From: Aeromonas rivuli | Lineage (GTDB): Bacteria; Pseudomonadota; Gammaproteobacteria; Enterobacterales; Aeromonadaceae | Direction of reading: 5' to 3' | NCBI RefSeq assembly: GCF_000820045.1 | Contig: NZ_CDBJ01000068.1 | Location: forward strand, 384-64,383 | DNA: 64,000 nt | In this document: in pieces, positions 37,432 to 49,356 of the stretch | Numbering within the stretch: the first letter of the stretch is position 1 | Layout: every line of letters starts with the position of its first letter | The notes under the pieces: generated by a model | The model's input: only the letters and a program-made list of their open reading frames with translations | The model's database searches: none | What the model was told of the DNA's origin: nothing | Translations under genes and position numbers: made by a program

Positions 37432-39357
37432 ATGACCCAAAGTGTTCATGCCGAAACCCACGGCTTTCAAACCGAAGTCAAACAACTGCTGAGCCTGATG
37501 GCTCACAGCCTCTACTCCAACAAAGAAGTGTTCCTGCGCGAGCTTATCTCCAACGCCTCCGATGCGGCGGACAAGCTGCGCTTCAAGGCGCTTTCCGATG
37601 CCTCTTTGTTCGAAAACGACGGCCAGCTGCGCGTGCGCCTGGTGGTGGACAAAGAGAACAAGACCCTGACCATCTCGGATAACGGCATCGGCATGACCCG
37701 TGACCAGGTGATTGAACACCTGGGCACCATTGCCAAGTCCGGCACCGCCGACTTCTTCAAGCACCTCTCCGGCGATCAGGGCAAAGACTCCCAGCTGATC
37801 GGCCAGTTCGGGGTGGGCTTCTACTCCGCCTTCATCGTCGCCGACAAGGTGACCGTGATCTCCCGCGCCGCCGGCACCGAGCCGAGCCAGGGCGTGCAGT
37901 GGGAATCGGAAGGTGAAGGCTCCTTCACCGTCGCCGACGTGACCAAAGCCGGTCGCGGTACCGACGTCATCTTGCACCTGCGCGCCGAGGAAGAGGAGTT
38001 CCTCGACGACTGGCGCCTGCGCGCCGTGGTCGCCAAGTATTCCGACCATATCAGCGTGCCGGTGGAGATGTACAAGGAGGGCACCCCGGACAGCGAAGAG
38101 GATGGCGAGACCATCGTCGGCTCCGATGCGGGTACTACTGGCGAGTGGGAGCAGGTCAACCGCGCCACCGCACTCTGGACTCGCAATCCGAAAGAGATCA
38201 AGGACGAGGAGTATCAGGAGTTCTACAAGCACGTCGCCCATGACTTCGAAGATCCGCTGCTGTGGGGTCACAACCGGGTGGAAGGCAGCCAGGAGTACAC
38301 CAGCCTGCTCTACATCCCGGCCCGCGCCCCCTTCGATCTTTACAACCGCGAGCAGAAGCATGGCCTGAAGCTCTACGTGCAGCGCGTCTTCATCATGGAT
38401 GACGCCGAGCAGTTTATGCCGACCTACCTGCGCTTCGTCAAAGGGGTGCTGGATTCCAACGATCTGCCGCTCAACGTCAGCCGTGAAATTTTGCAGGACA
38501 ACAAGGTCACTGCCTCCTTGCGCAAGGCTTGCTCCAAGCGCGTCCTGACCATGCTGAACAAATTGGCCAAGGACGATAGCGAGAAGTACGCCAAGTTCTG
38601 GAGCGAGTTCGGCAACGTGCTCAAAGAGGGGCCTGCCGAGGATTATGCCAACCGGGAAGAGATCGCCAAGCTGCTGCGCTTTGCCAGCACGGCGGGCGAG
38701 GGTGAAGCCCAGACCGTCTCCCTGGAAGAGTATGTTGGCCGCATGAAGGAAGGCCAGCAGAAGATTTACTACATCACCGCCGACAGCTTCGCCGCTGCCA
38801 AGAACAGCCCGCACCTCGAGATCTTCCGCAAGAAGGGTGTCGAAGTGCTGCTGATGTGGGAGCGGGTCGACGAGTGGCTGATGAGCCACCTCGACGAGTT
38901 CGATGGCAAACAGCTGGTCTCCGTCACCCGTGGCGAGCTGGACTTGGGGGATCTGGAAGATGAGGCATCCAAGCAGGCGCAAGAGGAGGCCGAAAAGGCC
39001 AACGCCGGTCTGGTTGAGCGCGTCAAGAGCAGCCTCGGCGAGGCGGTGAAAGAGGTACGGGTCACTCACCGGCTGACCGACTCACCCTCTTGCATCGTCA
39101 CCGATGACAGCGGCATGAGCACCCAGATGATCAAGCTGATGCGCGCCGCCGGCCAGCCAGTACCGGAGCAGAAGTACATCCTGGAGCTCAACCCCGACCA
39201 TGCGCTGGTGAAGAAGTTGGGCGCCATCACCGACGACAACCTGTTCGGCGAGTGGGTCAGCCTGCTGCACGAACAGGCCCAGCTGGCGGAGCAGGGCGGC
39301 CTCAATGATCCGGCCAGCTTCGTCTCCCGTATCAACCGGCTGTTGCTTCAGTCCTGA
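37432..39357 (+). CDS. htpG: Chaperone protein HtpG (Hsp90)
   Basis: A 641-residue bacterial Hsp90 (E. coli 624). The N-terminal GHKL ATPase domain shows [25 protein letters not shown] and [11 protein letters not shown]; the middle domain has [16 protein letters not shown] and [11 protein letters not shown]; the C-terminus provides dimerisation. There is no C-terminal MEEVD, as expected in bacteria. A sigma-32 type promoter precedes it and a strong terminator follows, so it is a single-gene heat-shock unit. Confidence 0.98.
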   Translation: MTQSVHAETHGFQTEVKQLLSLMAHSLYSNKEVFLRELISNASDAADKLRFKALSDASLFENDGQLRVRLVVDKENKTLTISDNGIGMTRDQVIEHLGTIAKSGTADFFKHLSGDQGKDSQLIGQFGVGFYSAFIVADKVTVISRAAGTEPSQGVQWESEGEGSFTVADVTKAGRGTDVILHLRAEEEEFLDDWRLRAVVAKYSDHISVPVEMYKEGTPDSEEDGETIVGSDAGTTGEWEQVNRATALWTRNPKEIKDEEYQEFYKHVAHDFEDPLLWGHNRVEGSQEYTSLLYIPARAPFDLYNREQKHGLKLYVQRVFIMDDAEQFMPTYLRFVKGVLDSNDLPLNVSREILQDNKVTASLRKACSKRVLTMLNKLAKDDSEKYAKFWSEFGNVLKEGPAEDYANREEIAKLLRFASTAGEGEAQTVSLEEYVGRMKEGQQKIYYITADSFAAAKNSPHLEIFRKKGVEVLLMWERVDEWLMSHLDEFDGKQLVSVTRGELDLGDLEDEASKQAQEEAEKANAGLVERVKSSLGEAVKEVRVTHRLTDSPSCIVTDDSGMSTQMIKLMRAAGQPVPEQKYILELNPDHALVKKLGAITDDNLFGEWVSLLHEQAQLAEQGGLNDPASFVSRINRLLLQS

Positions 39358-39363
39358 TGAGTT

Positions 39364-39393
39364 GGCCCACTCTGGCGAGTGGGCCTCTTTTTT
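39364..39393 (+). terminator. htpG terminator
   Basis: GGCCCACTC-TGGC-GAGTGGGCC followed by TCTTTTTT, beginning six bases after the stop. Confidence 0.85.
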
Positions 39394-39511
39394 GCCGTTC
39401 CCTTGGCAGCTGTCGTGCCGGACAGGTACGACAGCTGCTGCATTTTCACTCACTTCCGGTTTCCATCTGCCTCTCCTCACCCTAAGGGGAGTGTGGGGAT
39501 ACTGGTGGTAA

Positions 39512-40252
<741 letters not shown>

Positions 40253-40282
40253 TCCCGCCATCGGGATCATTGCCATATAAAT

Positions 40283-40305
40283 AGGGCCCATACTGGGCCC
40301 TCTTT
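40283..40305 (+). terminator. adk terminator
   Basis: AGGGCCCA-TAC-TGGGCCCT then CTTT, 30 bases after adk and just before hemH. Confidence 0.6.
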
Positions 40306-40325
40306 GCATGTGACAGGAAGCAAAC

Positions 40326-41300
40326 GTGACCACCAAAACCGGGATCCTGCTTGTCAATCTGGGCACCCCAGCCGCTCCGACCCCCGCAGGCGTCAGGGCT
40401 TTTCTCCGCCAATTTTTACAAGACCCTCGGGTGGTAGAACTGCCGCGCCTGCTGTGGTCGCCCCTGCTCAATCTCGCCATTTTACCCATTCGCGCCCCCA
40501 GGGTGGCCAAGCTCTACCAGCAGATCTGGACCGAGCAGGGCTCGCCCTTGATGGCCATCAGTCAGCGTCAGCGCGCGGCCCTTGAACAAGAGCTCAAGCG
40601 CGAAGGCGTCGATGTGCCCGTGGTATTGGCGATGACCTATGGCAAGCCTTCCCTGAGCGACGGCTGGCAGGCGCTCAAGGCGCAAGGGGTCAACCGGGTG
40701 ATATTGCTGCCGCTTTACCCCCAATATAGTGCCAGCACCACGGCGGCCGTGTTTGATGGCTGGGCCAAGGTGATGAGGGGCGAGCGTCACTTGCCGGTGA
40801 TGCGCCTCATCCGCGACTATCACAACCACCCGGAGTACATTCAGGCGCTGGCCATGAGCGTGCGCCGCCAGTGGGAGCAGCAGGGCCAGGGTGAGCACCT
40901 GTTGATCTCTTTCCACGGCATCCCCCAGCGCTGTGAAGATGAGGGAGACCCTTATGGTCACCAGTGCCGCCGCACCGCGACTCTGCTGGCCGAGGCGCTG
41001 GGTCTTGCGCCTGAGCAGTGGAGCGCCAGCTTCCAGTCGCGCTTTGGCAAGCAGGAGTGGCTCAAGCCTTACACCGACGTCACCATAGCCCAGCTTGCCG
41101 AGCAGGGGGCCAAGCGGCTCGATGTGATCTGTCCGGCCTTCTCGGCCGATTGCCTCGAGACCCTGGAAGAGATCCAGGTCGAGAACCGCGCCGTCTTCCT
41201 TGAGGCGGGGGGGGAGCAGTTCCACTATATTCCGGCCCTCAACAGCGATCAGGCCCACATCCGCATGATGGTGTCGCTGATCTGCCGCGAGCTGGCCTGA
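40326..41300 (+). CDS. hemH: Ferrochelatase
   Basis: A 324-residue enzyme (E. coli 320) that inserts iron into protoporphyrin IX, the last step of haem synthesis. It starts at GTG with AGGAAG upstream and shows GILLVNLGTPAAPTP at the N-terminus, LPLYPQYSASTTAAVFD, and the catalytic His in ISFHGIPQR. Four Cys in the C-terminal half (CRRTA, CPAFSADC, ICRE) could bind an iron-sulphur cluster, as reported for some ferrochelatases, but this is a guess. Confidence 0.96.
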   Translation: MTTKTGILLVNLGTPAAPTPAGVRAFLRQFLQDPRVVELPRLLWSPLLNLAILPIRAPRVAKLYQQIWTEQGSPLMAISQRQRAALEQELKREGVDVPVVLAMTYGKPSLSDGWQALKAQGVNRVILLPLYPQYSASTTAAVFDGWAKVMRGERHLPVMRLIRDYHNHPEYIQALAMSVRRQWEQQGQGEHLLISFHGIPQRCEDEGDPYGHQCRRTATLLAEALGLAPEQWSASFQSRFGKQEWLKPYTDVTIAQLAEQGAKRLDVICPAFSADCLETLEEIQVENRAVFLEAGGEQFHYIPALNSDQAHIRMMVSLICRELA

Positions 41301-41387
41301 GTGGGCCAGGTTCTGCCCTGATATTCAGGGGCAGAGCCTGGCTGTTTTCACATCCTGATACCCGATCCACGCCAGAGGGACACGCCC

Positions 41388-41783
41388 ATGCTGTTACCCA
41401 TCACCCTGACCTACGCCGGCCTGCTCGGCTTGCTGTTTCTGCTGCTCTCCATCTGGGTCGTCAAGCGCCGTGCCCAGTTCAAAGTGATGATAGGAGAAGG
41501 GGAGGCCCCGCAAATGCTGGCGGCCATTCGTGCCCACGGCAACTTTGCCGAGTATGTGCCCTTGACCCTGTTGCTGCTGGCGCTGTGTGAATTGGCGGGC
41601 TCGGCGCCGCTCTGGCTGCATCTGGGCGGGGGCATGCTGCTGCTCGGACGGATACTGCATGCCATCGGCATTCAGCAGCCCAAAGCGCCCAATCCGGCAC
41701 GACTCTTCGGCACGCTGCTGTTCTGGGGGTCGCTGGCGCTGCTGAGTCTGCTGGCCTTGCAGGCGGGGATTTCGGCGCGCTAG
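41388..41783 (+). CDS. MAPEG family membrane protein
   Basis: A 131-residue protein with four membrane segments, matching the MAPEG family of glutathione- and eicosanoid-related proteins (YecN-like). The family pattern is seen in KRRAQFKVMIGEGE, AIRAHGNFAEYVPL and GRILHAIGIQQ. Substrate is unknown; the loop RAHGNFAEY normally contacts glutathione. It lies between hemH and gsk, where E. coli has aes. Confidence 0.87.
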   Translation: MLLPITLTYAGLLGLLFLLLSIWVVKRRAQFKVMIGEGEAPQMLAAIRAHGNFAEYVPLTLLLLALCELAGSAPLWLHLGGGMLLLGRILHAIGIQQPKAPNPARLFGTLLFWGSLALLSLLALQAGISAR

Positions 41784-41860
41784 TCGTGACGCCAGCCATT
41801 TTCTCCTGGCGGCCGACAGAGACTGTCGGTTAGCCCAGCGCCCGGGCCGGATTGTTAATG

Positions 41861-41885
41861 ACCACCCCATGGCCGGGTGGTTTTT
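41861..41885 (+). terminator. Terminator after the MAPEG gene
   Basis: ACCACCC-CATGGC-CGGGTGGT followed by TTTT. Confidence 0.75.
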
Positions 41886-41895
41886 CAGGTCTGCA

Positions 41896-41932
41896 TGGCA
41901 AACGTTTTCGCACTGCAGGCCTTGTCTATACT
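41896..41932 (+). promoter_or_regulatory. gsk promoter with PurR-type operator
   Basis: TGGCAAACGTTTTCGC (41896-41911) contains every conserved core base of the PurR box (GCAAnCGnTTnC) and differs only at the outer positions. A TATACT -10 box lies at 41927-41932, so the operator covers the -35 region, as expected for repression. Confidence 0.6.
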
Positions 41933-42021
41933 GACTTCATATTTTAAATGTGCGTCTATTCGCCGCTTCGGATTGTGTTAAAATCCCGCCCCTCGTTCAT
42001 CCCAGAGTCAAGGCCACAGCC

Positions 42022-43326
42022 ATGAAATTTCCCGGTCAGCGCAAGTCAAAACACTATTTTCCGGTCGACAGGCGCGATCCCCTCATCACCCAGAATCCGC
42101 AGATGACCGAGCTGGGTCAGGCTTATGTGGTGGGGATAGATCAGACCCTGGTGGACATTGAAGCCCATGTTGATGAGGCCTTTCTGACCCGCTACGGCCT
42201 GAGCAAGGGTCACTCAGTGGTGATCAGCGACGATGTGGCCGAGCGCGTCTATGAGGAACTCAAGACCAACAACATGGTGGTGAGCGAATTCGCCGGCGGC
42301 ACCATAGGCAATACCATGCACAACTACTCGGTGCTGGCCGATTCCCACTCTATCCTGCTTGGCGTCATGAGCCAGGACATCCGCATCGGCAGCTACGCCT
42401 ACCGTTATCTGTGCAACACCTCGTCGCGGGTCAATCTTGATTACCTGCAGCCGGTCAGTGGCCCGGTCGGGCGCTGCTTCACCTTCATTACCGAATGCGG
42501 CGAGCGCAGCTTTGGCATCAATGCCGGCAAGATGGATCACCTGGACGTGGCCCATATCCCGGAGGAGGTGATCAAGGGGGCTTCAGCCCTGGTGATCACC
42601 GCCTATCTGGTGCGTGGCGAAGATGGCACGCCGATGAAAGAGGCCGCCATGGCCGCCGTGCGTTATGCCCGAGAGTCCAATGTGCCTGTGGTGCTGACCC
42701 TGGGCACCCGCTTCGTCATCGATGAAAACCCCCAGTGGTGGCGTGACTTTATTGCCGAGAACGTGACCGTGCTCGCCATGAACGAAGATGAGGGGGAGGC
42801 GCTGACCGGTTTCTCCGATCCGCTGATGGCTGCCGACAAGGCGCTGGATTGGGCCGACATGGTGCTCTGCACCGCGGGCCCTATCGGCCTCTACATGGCG
42901 AGCTACACCGACGAGGACCATAAGCGCGAGACCACCCATACCCTGCTGCCGGGCCAGATCCCCGAGTTCAACATGTATGAGTTCAGTCGTCCCATGGCTC
43001 GGAACAGTTGCCGCAATCCGGCACGGATCTACTCCCATATCTCCCCCTACATGGGCGGTCCGGAGAAGATCAAGAACACCAATGGTGCCGGTGACGGTGC
43101 CCTGTCTGCCGTGTTGCACGACATGGTGGCCAACGCCTACCACCGCATGAATGTGCCCAACTCCGCCAAGCATGCCTCCGAGTTTCTGACCTATTCCTCC
43201 CTGGCCCAGGTGTGCAAGTACGCCAACCGGGTGAGCTACGAGGTGCTGGCCCAGAGCAGCCCGCGCCTGTCCCGGGGCTTGCCCGAGAAAGAAGACAGTC
43301 TGGAAGAGGTGTACTGGGAGCGTTGA
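42022..43326 (+). CDS. gsk: Inosine-guanosine kinase
   Basis: A 434-residue PfkB-family nucleoside kinase (E. coli Gsk 434) that phosphorylates inosine and guanosine in purine salvage. The N-terminus is MKFPGQRKSKHYFPV; family motifs include the glycine-rich FAGGTIGNTMHNYS and the anion-hole GAGDGALSAVLHD with the catalytic Asp. ATG at 42022 is used because homologues begin there. A PurR-type operator sits about 110 bases upstream. Confidence 0.96.
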   Translation: MKFPGQRKSKHYFPVDRRDPLITQNPQMTELGQAYVVGIDQTLVDIEAHVDEAFLTRYGLSKGHSVVISDDVAERVYEELKTNNMVVSEFAGGTIGNTMHNYSVLADSHSILLGVMSQDIRIGSYAYRYLCNTSSRVNLDYLQPVSGPVGRCFTFITECGERSFGINAGKMDHLDVAHIPEEVIKGASALVITAYLVRGEDGTPMKEAAMAAVRYARESNVPVVLTLGTRFVIDENPQWWRDFIAENVTVLAMNEDEGEALTGFSDPLMAADKALDWADMVLCTAGPIGLYMASYTDEDHKRETTHTLLPGQIPEFNMYEFSRPMARNSCRNPARIYSHISPYMGGPEKIKNTNGAGDGALSAVLHDMVANAYHRMNVPNSAKHASEFLTYSSLAQVCKYANRVSYEVLAQSSPRLSRGLPEKEDSLEEVYWER

Positions 43327-45114
<1,788 letters not shown>

Positions 45115-45189
45115 TCTCCAATGGGTCGGGACCTTGGCCGGTCGTGCGTCATCAGGGGGGGGATCTGCGCGTTACCTGGCCTCAGTGGC

Positions 45190-45217
45190 GGGGATCGGGC
45201 CCGGATCCCCCCTTTTT
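45190..45217 (+). terminator. Terminator after the chemoreceptor gene
   Basis: GGGGATC-(7-base loop)-GATCCCC then CCTTTTT. Confidence 0.7.
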
Positions 45218-45307
45218 AGGGATTTGACTTGAGTCCGCTGCGCTTTTGGGACACCATTTGCCCAACCTGGCCAGTATTGGCCCCGGCAGCCCGAAAGAGA
45301 GAGCACC

Positions 45308-45670
45308 ATGAGCAAGCTAACTGACAACCTTGACGCCAATTTCCAACTGTTTATCGAAGAGGTCCGTGAGTCGGGTCAGCTGTGGGGCTTGCGCTACGGT
45401 GAGGATTGGGTGGTATGCCGCTCAGCCGAATTTGAAGATGCCGATGTGATGCCACTCTGGTCTGCAGAAGGGGATGCCCGTCTGCATTGTGTCGATGAGT
45501 GGGCCGACTATGAGCCTGAGCTGATCGATCTGGAAGAGTTTCTCGATATCTGGATTGGCGATCTGGACGAAGATGATGTGCTGGTCGGACCGAACTGGAA
45601 TGCGGAGCTGGAAGGCCAGGAACTTGAGCCTATCGAGCTGGCCAAGGTACTGGTTGAACTGGACGCCTGA
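45308..45670 (+). CDS. DUF2750 family protein
   Basis: A 120-residue very acidic protein of the DUF2750 family: NFQLFIEEVRESGQLWGLR at the N-terminus, WVVCRS, PLWSAEGDARLHC and FLDIWIGDLDEDDVLVGPNW. Function is unknown. AGAGAG precedes the ATG. It is flanked by terminators, so it is transcribed alone. Confidence 0.85.
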   Translation: MSKLTDNLDANFQLFIEEVRESGQLWGLRYGEDWVVCRSAEFEDADVMPLWSAEGDARLHCVDEWADYEPELIDLEEFLDIWIGDLDEDDVLVGPNWNAELEGQELEPIELAKVLVELDA

Positions 45671-45702
45671 AGGTTAGCGACCCCCTCACCTTACCTGCAT
45701 TG

Positions 45703-45729
45703 AACCTGCGATCCGTCGCAGGTTTTTTT
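45703..45729 (+). terminator. Terminator after the DUF2750 gene
   Basis: AACCTGCGA-TCCG-TCGCAGGTT followed by TTTTT. Confidence 0.9.
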
Positions 45730-45797
45730 ATGGACGTTTTGCCTTTGCAGCGCTGCCTCCTATGGTTCATCATGAACGTTTTGCCAAGGGAAGCGCC

Positions 45798-46292
45798 ATG
45801 TTTGTATTCGAGGTGACGGGAGTGGAGGGGGAGTGCGGCGAGATCCGGGTGCAGGCGCTGGATTGGAGCCAGTGTGGCCCTGTCAGCTTCACGTGTACCG
45901 ACAACAATCTGGCCATTCTGCTACTGACTGAGTGCCGCTGCGATGCCGTGGGCTTCTTCAATCTGCTGGCTGGCTGCAAGCCGCTCTATGTTGAGCAGTG
46001 GCTCGGCTATTTGCAGGAGAGTGGCCGTCTTGCCAAGGTCGTGTGTCAGCAGCGCAGCCCCGCCGAGGCAGATTATCTTGCCAGCGCCGGGTTGAGCAAC
46101 GAGGAGCTCAATGCCTTGCTCGGTCAGATCTACCGGGTCGCCGGGTTCAACCGATTGCAGATCAACCGCTACCTCAAGCATCGCCACAATCCCACTCTGC
46201 TGGCGACGCGTTACGATCAGAAAGAGCTGGAGCGCTATCGTCAGCTCAACGATGTCATTCTCACCTTGTTGCGTTTGAAACACACTCAGTGA
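45798..46292 (+). CDS. Conserved-looking soluble protein, unknown
   Basis: A 164-residue cytoplasmic protein I do not recognise. AGGGAAG lies before the ATG at 45798; third-position GC and codon use match the neighbours, so it is probably real. The first ~45 residues look like beta strands (FVFEVTGVEGECGEIRVQAL) with several Cys; the rest is helical, and residues ~100-150 (EELNALLGQIYRVAGFNRLQ) read like a helix-turn-helix or helical bundle. It overlaps the convergent degenerate GGDEF-EAL gene by seven bases. Confidence 0.7.
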   Translation: MFVFEVTGVEGECGEIRVQALDWSQCGPVSFTCTDNNLAILLLTECRCDAVGFFNLLAGCKPLYVEQWLGYLQESGRLAKVVCQQRSPAEADYLASAGLSNEELNALLGQIYRVAGFNRLQINRYLKHRHNPTLLATRYDQKELERYRQLNDVILTLLRLKHTQ

Positions 46293-47866
46293 GCCGTGCC
46301 GACTGGCGCGGGCATCGGGTGGGCAATGAGGTAACCCTGCAACCCATCCACGTACATGCTTGCCAGCAGTTGTTTCTGACTCGACTGTTCGACCCCTTCG
46401 GCGATGACCTGGCTCCCCATGCGGTGCGCCACTTCCACTATCATGCGCACAAATTTCTGATTGGTACTGTCCTGCTCCAGATCGAGCAGCAGCGCCGGAT
46501 CCAGCTTCAGATAGTCAGGTTTGATCTCCTGGAAAAGAGAGAAAGAGCGTATTCCCTGGCCGAAGTTGCAGATGGCCGAGCGGCTGCCACAGCGGCGTAG
46601 CAGCTCAAACAGCCGGCGAGCCCCGGTCAGTTGCCGAGACAGGTGCTCCTCATCAAGCTCGAAGACCAGATGGGCACTGATATCGGGTTCCATGCTGAGT
46701 TGACGCTCCAGCCAGATGAGAAACGCGCTGTTATGGAGCAGATGGGGGGACAGTTTGATGCCCCAGCGACTCTGCTGTGCCCCCAGGGTTCTGTGCTCGC
46801 GGATCAGGTGCAGGATCATCAGCTGGCTCATGCGCATCAGCAGATCCAGACGCTGGGCCATGGCAAAGAGGCTATCCGAGGCCAGCACAGCCCCATCTTC
46901 CCCATAAAACTGGGGGTAGAGGCTGTAATAGGCCGGATGATTGCCATTGAGCAACTCGATGGGCTGGTAGGAGAGCGAAATGCGCTCCTGTTGCAAGATC
47001 TGCTCGAGCACCTGGCGCCACTGCTGCTGTCCCAGCCCCTCCTCATACTCGTCCTCCAACTGAATGGACCAGCCATTGATCTCCTGGGTCTGGGCACGAG
47101 CCAGAGCCAGATCGGCTCTGGCCAATATGGCCTCGATACGCTGGCCACTGCAGATGGTGGTGATACCGCAGCACGCCACGCTCTCTATCTTCTGGCTGTT
47201 TTGGTAGAGATCGAATGCCAGCTTGAGATCCCGGCCGAGCAGGGGCAGGGGGGTGTTGTTGATGGCATGGATCTGCACGGCGAAGTCGGCACCTGAGATG
47301 CGATAAATTCTGTGCTCCGGCCAGCGCTGGGCTGCCTGTTGAATGAGGGTCGCCACGTCTTTGAGGTAGGTATCGCCGGACACAAATCCGCGCTGGCGAT
47401 TGAGGCTCTCCAGTGCCGTAGCCCGGATCAGCACCAGGATGGCGGTGCGGGTGCCTTGGTCTTCCTGCAACAGATGGGTGATATCGTGACGAAAGCGCTG
47501 GCGATTGGCGAGCTGGGTGAGGGGGTCTTTCTCGGTGCGGTGCTTGAGATCGCTGAGTTGTAGACGCAGTTGCTCTTGCTCAAGGTGCTGGCGATTGAAG
47601 AGCTGTTGCAGGGCCTGACGCTCCGGTGAGAGGGGAAGTGGCTCCGCCGAGCCTTGCTCGAGCGCCTGGATGAGGGCCACCCGTCTCGCCTCATCGGCCT
47701 TATGGCGGCGATAGCGGCCATAGGCAAGGGCAAGCAAGGTACAAGCGAGCAGCGCCAGGGTCGACAAGAAGGGGTGATCGGCAGGGAGCAGGCTCCACTG
47801 CGCCAGCAGGATCAGCCCCGTCATCAGGGGATAGGGTGTAATGCTCTTGGACGGCTTTAAATGCAT
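46286..47866 (-). CDS. Degenerate GGDEF-EAL protein (CsrD/LapD-like, probably non-catalytic)
   Basis: A 526-residue inner-membrane protein: two hydrophobic segments (~12-28 and ~33-52), a coiled linker (~60-110), a GGDEF-like domain (~110-270) and an EAL-like domain (~285-520). Both active sites are lost: SGADF (191-195) replaces GGDEF, YSL (~314-316) stands where EAL should be, and CNFGQG (433-438) replaces DDFGTG, while AEGVE and the overall EAL fold pattern remain. Proteins of this type (CsrD, LapD) act as receptors or partners rather than enzymes. The gene is divergent from glgC with a 186-base gap. Confidence 0.87.
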   Translation of the reverse strand: MHLKPSKSITPYPLMTGLILLAQWSLLPADHPFLSTLALLACTLLALAYGRYRRHKADEARRVALIQALEQGSAEPLPLSPERQALQQLFNRQHLEQEQLRLQLSDLKHRTEKDPLTQLANRQRFRHDITHLLQEDQGTRTAILVLIRATALESLNRQRGFVSGDTYLKDVATLIQQAAQRWPEHRIYRISGADFAVQIHAINNTPLPLLGRDLKLAFDLYQNSQKIESVACCGITTICSGQRIEAILARADLALARAQTQEINGWSIQLEDEYEEGLGQQQWRQVLEQILQQERISLSYQPIELLNGNHPAYYSLYPQFYGEDGAVLASDSLFAMAQRLDLLMRMSQLMILHLIREHRTLGAQQSRWGIKLSPHLLHNSAFLIWLERQLSMEPDISAHLVFELDEEHLSRQLTGARRLFELLRRCGSRSAICNFGQGIRSFSLFQEIKPDYLKLDPALLLDLEQDSTNQKFVRMIVEVAHRMGSQVIAEGVEQSSQKQLLASMYVDGLQGYLIAHPMPAPVGTAH

Positions 47867-47925
47867 CCTATGATCCCGCGCTTGGTTCGCTTAGAGTAAA
47901 GTATGCAGTCAGTATGGATGCTGTA

Positions 47926-47995
47926 TTAAGTTCGAGCATATGCCTTCTCATAAGGGGAATTGGGATCCCGTAAATGTGAGTGAAACCACTTTCAC
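47926..47995 (+). promoter_or_regulatory. Candidate glgC promoter and palindromic operator
   Basis: A weak promoter pair TTAAGT (47926-47931), 17 bases, CATAAG (47949-47954) is followed by a perfect palindrome GTGAAA-CCAC-TTTCAC (47980-47995). The cognate regulator is not known to me; it lacks the central CG usual for LacI-type operators. Confidence 0.4.
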
Positions 47996-48009
47996 GATCC
48001 CCGAAAAGA

Positions 48010-48024
48010 GGGAGTATGGGATGG
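48010..48024 (+). promoter_or_regulatory. Cluster of GGA motifs in the glgC leader (possible CsrA sites)
   Basis: GAGGGAGTATGGGATGGA holds three GGA motifs, one in GGATG as in the CsrA/RsmA consensus, about 30-45 bases before the glgC start. CsrA represses glgC in E. coli by binding its leader. Confidence 0.35.
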
Positions 48025-48052
48025 AAACAGAGACAGAGACGTCGAGGTGAAT

Positions 48053-49333
48053 ATGTCGTTAGAGCCCATGAATACTGCCAAGGCACGGCAGCTGTTAAAC
48101 CAGAGTATGGCCTTGGTCTTGGCAGGGGGGCGAGGAAGTCGTCTCAAGCAATTGACCGATAATCGCGCCAAGCCGGCAGTCCATTTCGGTGGCCGGTTCA
48201 GGATCATCGATTTTGTATTGTCCAACTGCATCAACTCGGGAATAAAGCGAGTGGGGGTGGTCACCCAGTACAAGTCCCACAGCTTGTTGCGTCACCTGCA
48301 ATCGGGTTGGTCTTTCCTGCGCTATCAGATGAATGAATTCATCGATCTGCTGCCTGCCCAACAACGGGTGGATGAGGTGCACTGGTACAGAGGCACCGCC
48401 GATGCCATCTATCAAAACGTCGACATCATCCGGGATTACGGCCCCAAATACATAGTGGTGCTGGCGGGGGATCACATCTACAAGATGGATTACGCCGCCA
48501 TGCTGCTCGATCACGTGCGGCTGGAGGCCAAGGTGACCGTGGCCTGCATCGAAGTACCGCGCAGCGAGGCATCCGCCTTCGGGGTCATGGACATAGACGA
48601 GCAGCGCAAGATCCTCGACTTTGTGGAAAAACCGGCCAATCCCCCCGCCATGCCCGGTTGCGATGACACCTCCCTTGCCTCCATGGGGATCTATATCTTC
48701 GATGCCGAGTACCTCTATCAACTGCTGGAGGAGGACATCAACAACCTGGACTCCAAGCACGACTTCGGCATGGATGTGATCCCGCGCATCGTCGGCGAGG
48801 GGATGGCTTATGCCCACCCCTTCAGCATGTCGTGCGTCGGGGCGCGTGAGGGGCAAAAACCCTATTGGCGTGACGTGGGTACCCTGGACTCTTTCTGGGA
48901 GGCGAACATGGACTTGGCCTCAGTGGTGCCTGATCTCGATATCTATGATCAGAATTGGCCTATCTGGACCAGCCAGATCATGACGCCACCGGCCAAGTTC
49001 GTGCAGGACAGAAATGGTCAGCATGGCATGACCATCAATTCGATCTTTGCCGGGGGCTCCATCGTCAGCGGCTCCTTCGTGCTGAACTCGGTGCTCTTTA
49101 CCAACGTGCGGGTCCACTCCTTCTGTACCCTGGATCAGTCGATCATCTTCCCTGGGGTCGAAATAGGCAGTGGCTGTCGTCTGCGCCGTGTGGTGGTCGA
49201 TAAGGGCTGTCAGCTGCCTGATGGCATGGTGATAGGGGAGAATGCCGATGAAGATGCCCGTCGTTTTTATCGTTCTGAAAACGGTATCGTGCTGGTGACC
49301 AAGCCGATGTTGCAGGCCCTTGCCAAGAAGTAG
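48053..49333 (+). CDS. glgC: Glucose-1-phosphate adenylyltransferase (ADP-glucose pyrophosphorylase)
   Basis: A 426-residue enzyme that makes ADP-glucose from glucose-1-phosphate and ATP, the committed step of glycogen synthesis. The nucleotidyltransferase domain begins [23 protein letters not shown] in pattern, with the catalytic region [12 protein letters not shown] and the sugar site EKPANPP; a left-handed beta-helix follows from about 300 and supplies allosteric sites. ATG at 48053 follows GAGG by five bases; a GTG at 48047 is the alternative. No glgA, glgB or glgP follows; the gene ends at a strong hairpin. Confidence 0.95.
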   Translation: MSLEPMNTAKARQLLNQSMALVLAGGRGSRLKQLTDNRAKPAVHFGGRFRIIDFVLSNCINSGIKRVGVVTQYKSHSLLRHLQSGWSFLRYQMNEFIDLLPAQQRVDEVHWYRGTADAIYQNVDIIRDYGPKYIVVLAGDHIYKMDYAAMLLDHVRLEAKVTVACIEVPRSEASAFGVMDIDEQRKILDFVEKPANPPAMPGCDDTSLASMGIYIFDAEYLYQLLEEDINNLDSKHDFGMDVIPRIVGEGMAYAHPFSMSCVGAREGQKPYWRDVGTLDSFWEANMDLASVVPDLDIYDQNWPIWTSQIMTPPAKFVQDRNGQHGMTINSIFAGGSIVSGSFVLNSVLFTNVRVHSFCTLDQSIIFPGVEIGSGCRLRRVVVDKGCQLPDGMVIGENADEDARRFYRSENGIVLVTKPMLQALAKK

Positions 49334-49356
49334 GTCGAGGTTAACAACCCCCAATA

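Noticed and set aside
36589..39069. A long open frame antisense to recR and htpG (over 800 codons)
   Set aside because: It runs opposite to two well-identified genes and matches no family; it is a composition shadow.
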